This document shows, piece by piece, positions 37,748-49,225 of a DNA stretch of 64,000 bases (position 1 is its first letter; every line of letters begins with the position of its first letter). This DNA is from Limnohabitans sp. Rim8 (lineage in GTDB: Bacteria; Pseudomonadota; Gammaproteobacteria; Burkholderiales; Burkholderiaceae_C), in assembly GCA_945897795.1 (NCBI GenBank), contig CAMDFT010000004.1, forward strand, positions 18,538 to 82,537, in the 5' to 3' direction. The position numbers were made by a program, and so were the translations under genes. The notes under the pieces were generated by a model that saw only the letters and a list, made by a program, of their open reading frames with translations, did not search any database and had not been told where the DNA came from.

Positions 37748-38959
37748 TCAAAGGGTGTCGAGACCACGGGACAGGTCTTTCTGAATGTCTTGTGGGTACT
37801 CCAAGCCCACCGCCACGCGGATCAGGCCTTGGCCAATGCCTGCAGCTTGGCGCTGCGCTTCGGTCAGGCGACCGTGCGAGGTGCTGGCGGGGTGCGCTAC
37901 CAAGGTTTTGGTGTCGCCCAAGTTGGTGGACAGCGAGAGCATTTGCATCTGGTCCAACACATGAAAGGCCCGCTGCCGTGCTTGTTCAGGGCCATCGGCC
38001 TTCACGTCAAACGAAAGCACCGCACCGCCCAAGCCCGACATCTGGCGCATGGCCAAGTCGTGCTGTGGGTGGCTGGCCAAACCAGGGTAATGCACGCGGG
38101 CCACCGCGGGATGCTTTTCCAGCCACTCGGCCAACATTTGCGCACGGGCTGATTGGGCCCGCATCCGCAGGTCCAGCGTCTCGAGGCCCTTGAGCACCAC
38201 CCAGGCATTGAAGGGCGCGAGCGTCATGCCGCCACTTTTGAGCACGGGCAAAAACTTTTCAGTGATCATCTGCTGTGGGGCGCACAGCGCGCCCGCCATC
38301 ACGCGGCCCTGTCCGTCCAAATACTTGGTGCCCGAGTGCGTGATGATGTCGGCCCCCATCTGTGCGGGTCGTTGCAAAGCGGGCGTGGCAAAGCAGTTGT
38401 CCAGCGCAAACAAAGCGCCTGCGTTGTGGGCGATGTCGGCCAGCGCCTGAATGTCGCACACCTCGGTCAGCGGGTTGGTGGGGGTTTCGGCAAACAACAA
38501 GCGCGTGTTGGGACGGACGGCCGCTTGCCATTCTTTCAAATCGGTTTGCGAAACAAAACTGGACTCCACGCCAAACTTGGCGAGGTCCGAGCCAATCAGC
38601 TTGATGGTCGAGCCAAACATGGAGCGTGAGCACACCACATGGTCGCCCGCCTTCAAGAGCCCCATGCACATCATCAAGATGGCGGACATGCCCGAGGAAG
38701 TTCCCATGGCGGCTTCGGTGCCCTCGAGGGCCGCCAAGCGGATTTCCATGCTGGTGACCGTGGGGTTGCCGTAGCGGCCATAGGTGTAGCCCTCTTCGTC
38801 GCCCGCAAAACGGCGGGCGGCAGATTCGGCTGTGGGTTGCACGTAACCGCTGGTCAAGTACAGCGCTTCGGAGTTTTCGCCATACTGGCTGCGCTCAACC
38901 GCGGCACGCACAGCCAGGGTTTCGATGTGCAAATCGTCAAATCGGGAGGGTTCGGTCAT
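37748..38959 (-). CDS. metZ: O-succinylhomoserine sulfhydrylase
   Basis: Cys/Met PLP enzyme: [56 protein letters not shown]; downstream of purF. Confidence 0.93.
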   Translation of the reverse strand: MTEPSRFDDLHIETLAVRAAVERSQYGENSEALYLTSGYVQPTAESAARRFAGDEEGYTYGRYGNPTVTSMEIRLAALEGTEAAMGTSSGMSAILMMCMGLLKAGDHVVCSRSMFGSTIKLIGSDLAKFGVESSFVSQTDLKEWQAAVRPNTRLLFAETPTNPLTEVCDIQALADIAHNAGALFALDNCFATPALQRPAQMGADIITHSGTKYLDGQGRVMAGALCAPQQMITEKFLPVLKSGGMTLAPFNAWVVLKGLETLDLRMRAQSARAQMLAEWLEKHPAVARVHYPGLASHPQHDLAMRQMSGLGGAVLSFDVKADGPEQARQRAFHVLDQMQMLSLSTNLGDTKTLVAHPASTSHGRLTEAQRQAAGIGQGLIRVAVGLEYPQDIQKDLSRGLDTL

Positions 38960-38968
38960 GTTGCGGTC

Positions 38969-40483
38969 TCACACGCTGGCGTTGGGCAAAGCCAAACGCG
39001 AATTGTCTTCATCACCCTCTTCGGCTTGAGGGCGGGTTTGGTTCAAACGGCTGATGTCGTCGGCAGAAATATCGCCCGTCACGTACACCCCATCAAAGCA
39101 AGACGCGTCGAAATCAGACAATGCACCCGCCGCGTTGACACGCGCTTGGGCCACGGCCGTTTTCATGGCGTCCACGTCTTGGTAAATCAGGGCGTCACAG
39201 CCAATGATTTGACGGATTTCTTCGATGCTGCGGCCGTGCGCCACCAGCTCTTGGCTGGTCGGCATGTCGATGCCATACACGTTGGGGTAGCGCACGGGGG
39301 GCGCTGCGCTGGCCATGTAGACCTTGCGCGCACCCGCGTCACGCGCCATCTGAACGATCTCGCGGCTGGTGGTGCCGCGCACAATCGAGTCATCTACCAG
39401 CAGCACATTGCGGCCCTTGAATTCGCTCACGATGGTGTTGAGTTTTTGACGCACCGACTTTTTGCGCACCGCTTGGCCCGGCATGATGAACGTGCGGCCC
39501 ACGTAGCGGTTTTTGACAAAGCCCTCGCGGTAGGGAATGCCCAACAAATGGGCCAATTGCGTGGCGCTGGGCCGGCTCGACTCGGGGATCGGGATCACCA
39601 CATCGATGTCGCTCGGCGGCAGGGTAGAAATGACGCGCTTGGCCAGCGTCTCACCCAGGTTCAAACGGGCTTGGTAGACCGAAATACCGTCCATGGTGGA
39701 GTCGGGGCGGGCCAAGTAAACGTACTCAAAAATGCAAGGGCTCAATTGCGTTTTTTCAGCGCAGGGCTGGGTGTGCATTTGCCCTTCCAGGTCGATAAAA
39801 ATGGCTTCGCCTGGGGCCACATCGCGCTCAAACTGGTGCCCCGTGCCATCCAGCGCCACCGACTCGCTGGCCAGCATGATGGAGCCGTCTTGGCCACGGC
39901 CCATGCACAAGGGACGAATGCCGTGCGGATCGCGAAAAGCCACCAGGCCATGGCCCGCAATCAAGGCGATCACCGCGTAAGAGCCTTTGACACGGCGGTT
40001 CACGCCGCGCACGGCCTCAAACACATCCATGGGTTTGAGCGGCAAACCGCGTGTGGTTTTTTCCAGCTCGTGGGCCAACACGTTGAGCAGGACTTCGGAG
40101 TCGCTGTCGGTGTTGATGTGGCGGTGGTCATTGGAAAACAACTCGGACTTGAGCGCGTGCGCATTGGTCAGGTTGCCGTTGTGCACCAGCACCAGGCCAA
40201 ACGGGGCATTCACATAAAAAGGTTGTGCTTCTTCTTCGCTGAAGGCGTTGCCCGCCGTGGGGTAACGCACCTGCCCCAGGCCGCAGTTGCCCGGCAAGCT
40301 GCGCATGTTGCGCGTGCGGAACACGTCGCGCACCATGCCCTTGGCCTTGTGCATGAAAAACTTGCGGTCCAGCTGCGTGACGATGCCCGCCGCGTCTTGA
40401 CCCCTGTGCTGCAAAAGCAACAAGGCGTCATAAATCAACTGGTTGACCGGAGCGCTGCTGACAACGCCGACAATTCCACACAT
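38969..40483 (-). CDS. purF: amidophosphoribosyltransferase
   Basis: MCGIVGVVSSAPVNQLIYDALLLLQHRGQDAAGI; VLLVDDSIVRGTTSREIVQMARDAGA. Confidence 0.97.
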   Translation of the reverse strand: MCGIVGVVSSAPVNQLIYDALLLLQHRGQDAAGIVTQLDRKFFMHKAKGMVRDVFRTRNMRSLPGNCGLGQVRYPTAGNAFSEEEAQPFYVNAPFGLVLVHNGNLTNAHALKSELFSNDHRHINTDSDSEVLLNVLAHELEKTTRGLPLKPMDVFEAVRGVNRRVKGSYAVIALIAGHGLVAFRDPHGIRPLCMGRGQDGSIMLASESVALDGTGHQFERDVAPGEAIFIDLEGQMHTQPCAEKTQLSPCIFEYVYLARPDSTMDGISVYQARLNLGETLAKRVISTLPPSDIDVVIPIPESSRPSATQLAHLLGIPYREGFVKNRYVGRTFIMPGQAVRKKSVRQKLNTIVSEFKGRNVLLVDDSIVRGTTSREIVQMARDAGARKVYMASAAPPVRYPNVYGIDMPTSQELVAHGRSIEEIRQIIGCDALIYQDVDAMKTAVAQARVNAAGALSDFDASCFDGVYVTGDISADDISRLNQTRPQAEEGDEDNSRLALPNASV

Positions 40484-40522
40484 ACTTTTATCCGTTCAAA
40501 AAATCGATGCACCCGGCCATGT

Positions 40523-41017
40523 TCAAGGCAAATAATCAACCAACGCTTGCGGCAACAACGGCTTGAGGCCCCTGAGCGCGAGGTCCAACCAGGCCGGGCC
40601 CACAGCACCCCGCCACCATTCCTCTTTCGACAAACCCAAGAGTTGCAAGACCACCGTCAAGGCCAACAAGAGCACCACGCCGCGCGCCAAACCAAAAACA
40701 CCGCCGAGCGCTCGGTCCACCGGGCGCAAACCCACGGTTTCCACCAGTTTTTTGACCAGCCAGGACACCAAGCCGGCCGCAAACAAGGCCACGACAAACA
40801 CCAAGGCAAATGCCACCGCGTACTGCACCTGGGCAGCGGCTTCTTTGAGAAAAGGCAAAAATGCCACGGCTTCGGCGGCCCACCACTGCGCCAAGATGAA
40901 GGCAGCCAGCCACCCGGCCAGAGACAGCACCTCGTAAACCAGTCCGCGCCACAAGCCCACCAACATGGAGGCCAACAACACCGCCAACAAAATCCAGTCG
41001 GTCAGGGCTATGGCCAT
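40523..41017 (-). CDS. cvpA: CvpA family membrane protein
   Basis: Multi-TM, LTDWILLAVLLASMLVGLWRGLVYEVLSLAGWL; upstream of purF. Confidence 0.92.
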   Translation of the reverse strand: MAIALTDWILLAVLLASMLVGLWRGLVYEVLSLAGWLAAFILAQWWAAEAVAFLPFLKEAAAQVQYAVAFALVFVVALFAAGLVSWLVKKLVETVGLRPVDRALGGVFGLARGVVLLLALTVVLQLLGLSKEEWWRGAVGPAWLDLALRGLKPLLPQALVDYLP

Positions 41018-41018
41018 G

Positions 41019-41750
41019 TCAGATTCTCAAGACGGCCGCTGGCAACTCGAGTTTGCGAACTTTGGCAGCCGCTTTTTCAGCCTCATCTCGGTTACTGAAT
41101 GGCCCTAACCGAACCCGAGTGGAGGTTTTCCCATCTTTTCCATCCACCACCTGGGTGAAGGTGCTCAACCCCGCCTGCTCCAACTTGCGGCGCACTTCGC
41201 GAACCTTGGCCAGGTCGCTGAAGGCGCCCACCTGAACCACATGCCGTTCGCCCGCAGCCTCAGGGGGCTTGCCATCCAGCAACGCCCGGGCTTTGTTGCC
41301 ATCGTCTTTGGGCTTGGCCGAAGCCTCAACCGGTTGGGTCAAGGGCTCTTGCGCTCGCGTGGGCTCATCCATACGCTCGGGCTTGGCGCTCTGTACCACT
41401 TCTTCTTTCGCATCCAACCCCTCTTGCACGGGCAAAGGTTGGGCTTCGGGCAACAAGGGTTTGGCAGGGCTGGCATCGGCAGGCAAGGCCTGCGTCACTT
41501 TCAAAGGGGCACTGGTGGGACGATCCGGGATCAGGATCGGGGTGTCCACCGCGACAGGGCGCGGTTGCGTGTCAAACATCAAAGGGAAACCGACAACGGC
41601 CAGCAGGACCAAGACCACAGCACCGATCAGGCGATGGCGGGCGCGTCGACGCACCAACTCGACGCTCTCACCCGATCCGGGCGAGACCGTTTCGGCAGAG
41701 GCTGGAGATGAGGCCGCTTGACCCGGAAAACGGAACTTGAAAAACGCCAT
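41019..41750 (-). CDS. SPOR domain protein, DedD-like
   Basis: N-terminal TM, C-terminal VVQVGAFSDLAKVREVRRKLEQAGL...TRVRLGPFSNRDEAEKAAAKV. Confidence 0.92.
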   Translation of the reverse strand: MAFFKFRFPGQAASSPASAETVSPGSGESVELVRRRARHRLIGAVVLVLLAVVGFPLMFDTQPRPVAVDTPILIPDRPTSAPLKVTQALPADASPAKPLLPEAQPLPVQEGLDAKEEVVQSAKPERMDEPTRAQEPLTQPVEASAKPKDDGNKARALLDGKPPEAAGERHVVQVGAFSDLAKVREVRRKLEQAGLSTFTQVVDGKDGKTSTRVRLGPFSNRDEAEKAAAKVRKLELPAAVLRI

Positions 41751-41759
41751 GGCAGGTGC

Positions 41760-43049
41760 TCAGGGGCTGAGGTGTTTGGCTTGCAGACGCGGAATGCCGT
41801 TTTGCAAAACACCGCCCACGGTATAGAAGGAGCCAAAGACGACGATTCTATCAGCCGGGTCTGCGGCTTCGATGGCCGCCTGCAGGGCCTGCATAGGGTG
41901 GGCGTGAGCGCTGGAAGCAACATCTGTGCGGGTGTTTTGTGCCTGCCAAGCGTGCTGCAAATCGGCCGCTTTGGCGGCACGGGGCAAGGGCAAATCGGTG
42001 AAATACCATTTGTCCACCATCGGGTTGACCTTTTGCAGCATGGGCAATAGATCTTTGTCGGCCATGGCCCCAAAAACCGCGTGGGTGGTGGGATAAAAAC
42101 CCATGGCGTCCAGGTTGGCCGCCAGCGCCGCCACCGAATGCGGGTTGTGTGCCACATCCAGCACCAAAACCGGCTGCCCTGGCACGATCTGGAAGCGCCC
42201 GGGCAACTTCACCATGGCCAGACCGTTGCGCACAGCCTGGGCGGCAATGGGAATGCGCTGGCGCAAGGCTTCCAGCGCGGCCAGCACGCCCGCGGCGTTG
42301 ATCAGTTGGTTGGCCCCGCGCAGCGCCGGGTAGGCCATGCCGCTGTAACGGCGATCGCGCCCCGCCCAGGCCCACTGTTGCTTGTCGCCCGAAAAATTGA
42401 AATCCCGGCCAAACAGCCAGAGCTCGGCCCCCACGGCGGCGGCATGATCGATCACGCTTTGCGGTGGCACCGGGTCACTCACGATCACCGGCCGCCCGGC
42501 ACGCATGATGCCCGCCTTCTCGAAACCAATGCGCTCGCGGTCTTTGCCCAAAATGGCCATGTGGTCCAGATCGATGCTGGTGATCACCGCGCAATCGGCG
42601 TCGATGATGTTGACCGCGTCCAGCCGCCCGCCCAAGCCGACTTCCAAAATGGCCACGTCCAAATGGGCCTGAGCCATCAGGCTCAGGATGGCCAGCGTGC
42701 TGAACTCGAAATAAGTCAGGCTGACATCGCCTCGGACCGCCTCGACAGCCGCAAAAGCTTCGGCGAAAGCTTCGGGCGAGGCCGACTCGCCGTGCAGGCG
42801 GCAGCGTTCTTCAAAATCAACCAAATGTGGCGAGGTGTAAACACCTGTGCGGTAACCGGCTTGCAGCAGCACCGCCTCCAGCATGGCGCAGGTCGAGCCC
42901 TTGCCGTTGGTGCCCGCCACGGTGATCACCGGGCAGTCAAAACGCAGCGCCATGCGGTCGGCCACGGTTTTCACGCGGTCCAGCCCCATGTCAATGGCCA
43001 CCGGGTGTAACTGCTCGCACCAGTCGAGCCATTCCTGTAGAGTCTTCAT
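41760..43049 (-). CDS. folC: bifunctional folylpolyglutamate/dihydrofolate synthase
   Basis: VAGTNGKGSTCAMLEAVLLQAGYRTGVYTSPHLV; LDVAHNPHSVAAL. Confidence 0.95.
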   Translation of the reverse strand: MKTLQEWLDWCEQLHPVAIDMGLDRVKTVADRMALRFDCPVITVAGTNGKGSTCAMLEAVLLQAGYRTGVYTSPHLVDFEERCRLHGESASPEAFAEAFAAVEAVRGDVSLTYFEFSTLAILSLMAQAHLDVAILEVGLGGRLDAVNIIDADCAVITSIDLDHMAILGKDRERIGFEKAGIMRAGRPVIVSDPVPPQSVIDHAAAVGAELWLFGRDFNFSGDKQQWAWAGRDRRYSGMAYPALRGANQLINAAGVLAALEALRQRIPIAAQAVRNGLAMVKLPGRFQIVPGQPVLVLDVAHNPHSVAALAANLDAMGFYPTTHAVFGAMADKDLLPMLQKVNPMVDKWYFTDLPLPRAAKAADLQHAWQAQNTRTDVASSAHAHPMQALQAAIEAADPADRIVVFGSFYTVGGVLQNGIPRLQAKHLSP

Positions 43050-43099
43050 AGGCGGCGATTGTCGCCCAGTCTTGTCACATTTAACTTCGTCAAACCCCC

Positions 43100-43444
43100 A
43101 TGGACCCCATTGTTTACGGCATTCCCAATTGCGACACCGTCAAAAAAGCCCGCACCTGGCTGGCCGATCACGGCTTGAACGCGGTCTTTCACGATTTCAA
43201 AAAACAAGGCGTGCCCGAAACGCAGCTGGACACTTGGCTGACCGCTGTGGGCTGGGAAACCCTGCTCAACCGCAAAGGCACCACTTGGCGCAAACTGGAC
43301 GCTGCCGTGCAAACGGGCGTGACGGGCCGCGAAAGCGCCAAAAAGGTCATGCTGGCGCATGCCAGCACCATCAAACGGCCGGTCATTGCCTGGCCCTCGG
43401 GTCGGGTCACCGTGGGCTTCACGCCAGACCAATGGCCTGTCTGA
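43100..43444 (+). CDS. ArsC/Spx-family thioredoxin-like reductase (YffB-like)
   Basis: VYGIPNCDTVKKARTWLADHGLNAVFHDFKKQGV. Confidence 0.88.
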   Translation: MDPIVYGIPNCDTVKKARTWLADHGLNAVFHDFKKQGVPETQLDTWLTAVGWETLLNRKGTTWRKLDAAVQTGVTGRESAKKVMLAHASTIKRPVIAWPSGRVTVGFTPDQWPV

Positions 43445-43537
43445 GAAAAAACAGGGCATCAACTTTACGTTTCAGCCATAAAGAACCGGGCATCCAACGC
43501 TAAACTCGTTCACATTGATTTGACGGAGAAACCGATC

Positions 43538-44197
43538 ATGAAAACCCTGATGACCACATTTTTACTGGCAGCCACCGGTCTGACGCAGGCCCAGGAAGTC
43601 GGCCAAGTGATCTCTCGCACCGCGGTGTACCAACAAGTCGCCGTGCCACGCCAAACCTGCACGCAAACCCCCGTGGCCGTGCAAAACACCACATCCGGCG
43701 CAGGGGCCCTGATGGGCGCCATCGCCGGTGCTGCGGTCGGCAACCAGGTCGGGGGCGGCTCGGGCCGCGCCTTGGCCACCGTGGCCGGCTTCATGGGTGG
43801 CGCCATCTTGGGCGACCGCATCGAAAATCCCGGCAGTCAGATTCAAAATCAAACCACTTGCACCACCCAGACCGTTTACGAAAACCGCTTGAGCGGTTAC
43901 AACGTGGTGTACGAATACGCTGGCAAGCAATACAGCGTGCAACTGCCGCAAGACCCAGGCCCCACCATCCAGTTGCAAGTCACCCCCATCGTCCCGCCCC
44001 TGTCTGCAGCGCCCACGGATACGGTGGTGACCACCACCACCGCGCAGGCCCCCGTCATCACCGAATCCCGTGTGTTGTACGTGCCCACCCCGGTTTACCG
44101 CAGCTACCCCCCGGTCTACACCAACATCAATTTGGGTTGGGGCTGGAGCAATGGCCACGTTCACAGCCGCCGCCACGGCCACGGCCAGTGGCGCTGA
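43538..44197 (+). CDS. glycine-zipper 2TM domain outer-membrane/periplasmic protein
   Basis: Signal peptide; GALMGAIAGAAVGNQVGGGSGRALATVAGFMGGAILGDRIE. Confidence 0.85.
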   Translation: MKTLMTTFLLAATGLTQAQEVGQVISRTAVYQQVAVPRQTCTQTPVAVQNTTSGAGALMGAIAGAAVGNQVGGGSGRALATVAGFMGGAILGDRIENPGSQIQNQTTCTTQTVYENRLSGYNVVYEYAGKQYSVQLPQDPGPTIQLQVTPIVPPLSAAPTDTVVTTTTAQAPVITESRVLYVPTPVYRSYPPVYTNINLGWGWSNGHVHSRRHGHGQWR

Positions 44198-44275
44198 AAG
44201 CCCCTGATCACCGCTCACCGCCGATCCCAGATCCGATCGGCCGTCTGGCCTAAAATGACGGGTTGACCGGCCACC

Positions 44276-44300
44276 AAGGGCGTCTACAGACGCCCTTTTC
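44276..44300 (+). terminator. Rho-independent terminator
   Basis: AAGGGCGTC-TACA-GACGCCCTT followed by TTT. Confidence 0.75.
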
Positions 44301-44340
44301 CATTGACGCGGGATGGACCCGCCCCTTTGAAGCATCACCC

Positions 44341-46021
<1,681 letters not shown>

Positions 46022-46037
46022 TTTTTGCTGTCCCAAT

Positions 46038-46066
46038 GAAAAACGGCCTTCGGGCCGTTTTTTTTG
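46038..46066 (+). terminator. Rho-independent terminator of argG
   Basis: AAACGGCC-TTCG-GGCCGTTT followed by TTTTT. Confidence 0.92.
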
Positions 46067-46082
46067 TCTGGTTCTGTCGCTG

Positions 46083-46250
46083 TTACCGCCTTGTCACTGC
46101 GGCCAGCCGGCCAGCCTCATACTCGCTTCGCTCGCCAAATCGGCTGGTCCGGCAGGCCTCAGTGACAAGGCTACAAGATTGGCCTATTTTGCTTAATGAG
46201 CGGGCCCCCTCCCGGTCCGCAATGGCCTCGGGAGTCCAAAACAAATCCAT
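46083..46250 (-). pseudogene. truncated ParE/RelE-type toxin stub (about 14 native codons, then repeat-derived sequence)
   Basis: ATG overlaps the antitoxin stop (TGATG); reads MDLFWTPEAIADRE then GARSLSKIGQSCSLVTEACRTSRFGERSEYEAGRLAAVTRR*. Confidence 0.7.
46090..46169. repeat. large hairpin element A with conserved apical 31-mer
   Basis: CTTGTCACTGCGGCCAGCCGGCCAGCC ... GGCTGGTCCGGCAGGCCTCAGTGACAAG; about 25 bp paired with two mismatches and a bulge. Confidence 0.88.
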
Positions 46251-46537
46251 CAGCCAGCCGCTTCAAGCTTGCTGCGAGTGGCTGCACGACGCGCCGCGAA
46301 TTGCGCCTCGACATCCGCTGCGGAAACCAGATTTCCGGCATTGGCCGAATCCAGTCCCGCCTGAACCTGCTGACGAAACCAGACCTCATGGTCGGTCGAT
46401 GCCTGTTGTTGCAAAACAAATTCACGCATGAAATCACGGAGCAGTTGTGCACCGCTGCGATCCCGCCCTTTGGCCGCCAAGGTGAACTGTTTTTTCAACG
46501 ATTCCTCGACCCGAAAAGTAAACGTTGCATCACTCAT
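46250..46537 (-). CDS. ribbon-helix-helix (RelB/ParD-like) antitoxin
   Basis: MSDATFTFRVEESLKKQFTLAAKGRDRSGAQLLRDFMREFVLQQQ...HEVWFRQQVQAGLDSANAGNLVSAADVEAQFAARRAATRSKLEAAG. Confidence 0.82.
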   Translation of the reverse strand: MSDATFTFRVEESLKKQFTLAAKGRDRSGAQLLRDFMREFVLQQQASTDHEVWFRQQVQAGLDSANAGNLVSAADVEAQFAARRAATRSKLEAAG

Positions 46538-46591
46538 AGAAGCCTTATGTATTACAAAGAAAGTACATGGTAGCACTTCGCAAAGAATTCA

Positions 46592-46675
46592 GCGCCGGGT
46601 TGGGGCCTGAGAGGATGAGCCGATTTGGCGAGCGAAGCGAGTATGAGGTCGAACGCTCAGACCTCAACCCGGCGC
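46592..46675. repeat. large hairpin element B, same apical 31-mer inverted relative to element A
   Basis: GCGCCGGGTTGGGGCCTGAG ... CTCAGACCTCAACCCGGCGC arms (20 bp, one G-T, one mismatch). Confidence 0.88.
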
Positions 46676-46705
46676 GGCGCGGCAAAGCACCACGAACCGG
46701 AGCTC

Positions 46706-47767
46706 TCAAATGACAACAGGCTCCGGCTCCAACCGAATCCCAAACCGCTCGTACACGCTGGTCTGAATGGCCTTGGCCAGTGTCATCACTTCGCCCCCGG
46801 TGCAAGGGCTCTCGCGACCGCCGCGGTTGACCAGCACCAGCGCCTGCTTTTCATAGACACCGGCATGGCCGACGGTCTTGCCCTTCCAGCCACAGGCGTC
46901 GATCAGCCAGCCTGCCGCCAGCTTGATGCTGCCGTCGGGCATGGGGTAGTGCACCACCTTCGGGTCGCGGGCAATGATGTCGGCGCACTGCTCAGGCGTC
47001 ACCGTCGGGTTCTTGAAGAAGCTGCCTGCATTGCCGATCACCGCCGGATCGGGCAGTTTGGCGCGGCGAATCGCCACCACCCAGTCAAAAATCTGCCGGG
47101 CATCGGGGCTGTGGATGCCGGTCTCGGCCATCTTGCGCTCCAAGTCCAGATAACCCAGCTCGGGTTTCCAGCGCTTGGGCAGCGCAAAGCGCACCCGCAG
47201 GATGACCGCACGGCCCGCCAAGCCCAGGCCATCCGGGCCGTCAGAGCCGACGGAGGCGTGTTTGAACACCGAGTCGCGGTAGCTGAAACCGCATTGCGCC
47301 GCATTCAGACTGAACAGCTCACCGGTAAAAAGGTCCATGGCGTCGAGCGACTCAAAGCGGTCTTGCAGCTCTACGCCATAAGCACCGATGTTTTGCACGG
47401 GCGATGCGCCCACCGTGCCTGGGATCAGCGCCAGGTTTTCCAGGCCGGGGTAACCGTTGTCCAGCGTCCACGCGACCAAGGCGTGCCAGTCCACGCCTGC
47501 GCCCGCCTCGACCACCCAGTGCTTGTCGGTCTCTACCGCCAAACGCATCCCCGGCACCTCGATTTTGAGCACCAGCGCCTTGACGTCGCCGGTGAGCACA
47601 ATGTTGCTGCCGCCGCCCAAGACTTGACGGGGCAAAGTGGCCAAAGTGGGGTCGGCCAGCACGTCCAGCAGGTCGGCTTCGGAGCGCACACGCACCAATG
47701 CCAGCGCCTTGGAGGCGATGCCAAAGGTGTTGTACGGCTGCAAAGGGACGTTTTTCTCCAAGTTCAT
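46706..47767 (-). CDS. murB: UDP-N-acetylenolpyruvoylglucosamine reductase
   Basis: [58 protein letters not shown]. Confidence 0.96.
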   Translation of the reverse strand: MNLEKNVPLQPYNTFGIASKALALVRVRSEADLLDVLADPTLATLPRQVLGGGSNIVLTGDVKALVLKIEVPGMRLAVETDKHWVVEAGAGVDWHALVAWTLDNGYPGLENLALIPGTVGASPVQNIGAYGVELQDRFESLDAMDLFTGELFSLNAAQCGFSYRDSVFKHASVGSDGPDGLGLAGRAVILRVRFALPKRWKPELGYLDLERKMAETGIHSPDARQIFDWVVAIRRAKLPDPAVIGNAGSFFKNPTVTPEQCADIIARDPKVVHYPMPDGSIKLAAGWLIDACGWKGKTVGHAGVYEKQALVLVNRGGRESPCTGGEVMTLAKAIQTSVYERFGIRLEPEPVVI

Positions 47768-47807
47768 GGGAGAATTGTCGCATTCTCAACCTCGGACTTT
47801 TACCGCC

Positions 47808-48293
47808 ATGCCCTCGTTTGATACCGTTTGCGAACCCAACATGGCCGAAGTGCGCAACGCTGTTGACACTTCCGCCAAAGAAATCGGCACCCGCTTTGAC
47901 TTCAAAGGCACATCGGCCAAGATCGAGCTCAAAGACAAAGAGATCACGATGTTTGGCGACGCCGAATTTCAACTCACGCAGGTCGAAGACATCTTGCGCA
48001 ACAAGCTCACCAAACGCAATGTGGACGTGCGCTTTCTGGACATTGGCAAGGTGGAAAAAATCGGCGGCGACAAGGTCAAGCAAGTGATCAAGGTGAAAAA
48101 CGGCATCGAGACCGAAGATGCCAAGAAGATCACCAAGTTGATCAAGGAAAGCAAGATCAAGGTGCAAGCGTCCATACAGGGCGATGCGGTGCGTGTGACC
48201 GGAGCCAAGCGCGATGACTTGCAAGAAGCCATGGCGCTGCTGCGCAAAGACATGACCGAGTTGCCGCTGTCCTTCGACAACTTCCGCGATTGA
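47808..48293 (+). CDS. YajQ-family nucleotide-binding protein
   Basis: [41 protein letters not shown]. Confidence 0.95.
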   Translation: MPSFDTVCEPNMAEVRNAVDTSAKEIGTRFDFKGTSAKIELKDKEITMFGDAEFQLTQVEDILRNKLTKRNVDVRFLDIGKVEKIGGDKVKQVIKVKNGIETEDAKKITKLIKESKIKVQASIQGDAVRVTGAKRDDLQEAMALLRKDMTELPLSFDNFRD

Positions 48294-48315
48294 TCAGGGT
48301 TGAACCAGCGCTGCT

Positions 48316-49062
48316 TCAGCGCGTGGGCTCGTCCAAAAATCCGCCCGAGCGCAGCGTGACCACCAAGGTGTCGCGCCAGCCGCCCGGTTGTTCGGGCTGA
48401 ATGGGGGTGGTCTCGTGGATCACACGGGTATCGTCCAGCAGCAACACGGACCAAGGTTCACTCAAGGTGAAGCGCTGGCCGCGCGGGCTGTCCATGTCAA
48501 ACACCCGCGTCTCGCCGCCCTTGATGCCATGGCGACCCACCAAAAACACCGCTACCCAGTTCACCCCATCGCGGTGCGCGCCCTCGGGCGTGGGGCGGCC
48601 AATGCCGTCGGTGGTGTCGATGCGGAACTGGTGCGCCTCGGTGAACCAGGTCTGATCGCCCTGCGCGGCTGAGGCCACACGACCCAGCCAGCACAACAAT
48701 TTTTGCCACGCCGCTTGTTGCACCACCTCGGGCGACATCGGTTCAAACCAACGCTGCATGCCGCCGTGCAAAGCGTTGTAAGACAAGGGCTGCCAATGGG
48801 CACGGTGCGGCGTGGCCGCTGTTATGTTGGCCGTGACCTCAAAACTTGCGTGACGGCGTCGGCGGTAGCGCCCACCATCCTTGAGGTACTGGTCTGGCGG
48901 CAAATCGTTCCAACTCGGCTCCAGCGCTTGCAAGTCCGTGATCGGGACACCCGCCAAAGCGCCCACACTCGCGGCATCGAGCACCGCAAAGCCTTGCGCG
49001 GCCAAAGTGGCCTTGAGTTGATCGGGTGCGGTCAAAGGGGGCAGCAGCGTTTGTTGGGGCAT
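48316..49062 (-). CDS. 2OG-Fe dioxygenase family protein
   Basis: RRRRHASFEVTANI, GAHRDGVNWVAVFLVGR, LLLDDTRVIHETTPI; start at MPQQTLLPPL. Confidence 0.85.
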   Translation of the reverse strand: MPQQTLLPPLTAPDQLKATLAAQGFAVLDAASVGALAGVPITDLQALEPSWNDLPPDQYLKDGGRYRRRRHASFEVTANITAATPHRAHWQPLSYNALHGGMQRWFEPMSPEVVQQAAWQKLLCWLGRVASAAQGDQTWFTEAHQFRIDTTDGIGRPTPEGAHRDGVNWVAVFLVGRHGIKGGETRVFDMDSPRGQRFTLSEPWSVLLLDDTRVIHETTPIQPEQPGGWRDTLVVTLRSGGFLDEPTR

Positions 49063-49225
49063 GAAAACGTCCAGGAGATCAGGCAAAGGACGCAAGCATA
49101 ACGCCCAGTCGGTCCTGTTCTGACCAGATGGCACAGCACAAGGGTTTTCAAACCTCAAGGCTGACCTGCGTCAAAGCCCGCAGTCCCATGGCGACCTAAG
49201 CTGTGGCCTCAGAAAAGGACCGACG

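Noticed and set aside
38639-41098. 819-aa plus-strand ORF antisense to metZ, purF and cvpA
   Set aside because: Overlaps three confidently identified genes; His/Gln/Arg-rich composition typical of antisense frames in GC-rich DNA; no recognisable domain.
43520-43537. Upstream start (MTEKPI) for the glycine-zipper protein
   Set aside because: The internal ATG at 43538 gives a clean signal peptide MKTLMTTFLLAATGLTQAQ and is preceded by an RBS-like GGAG.
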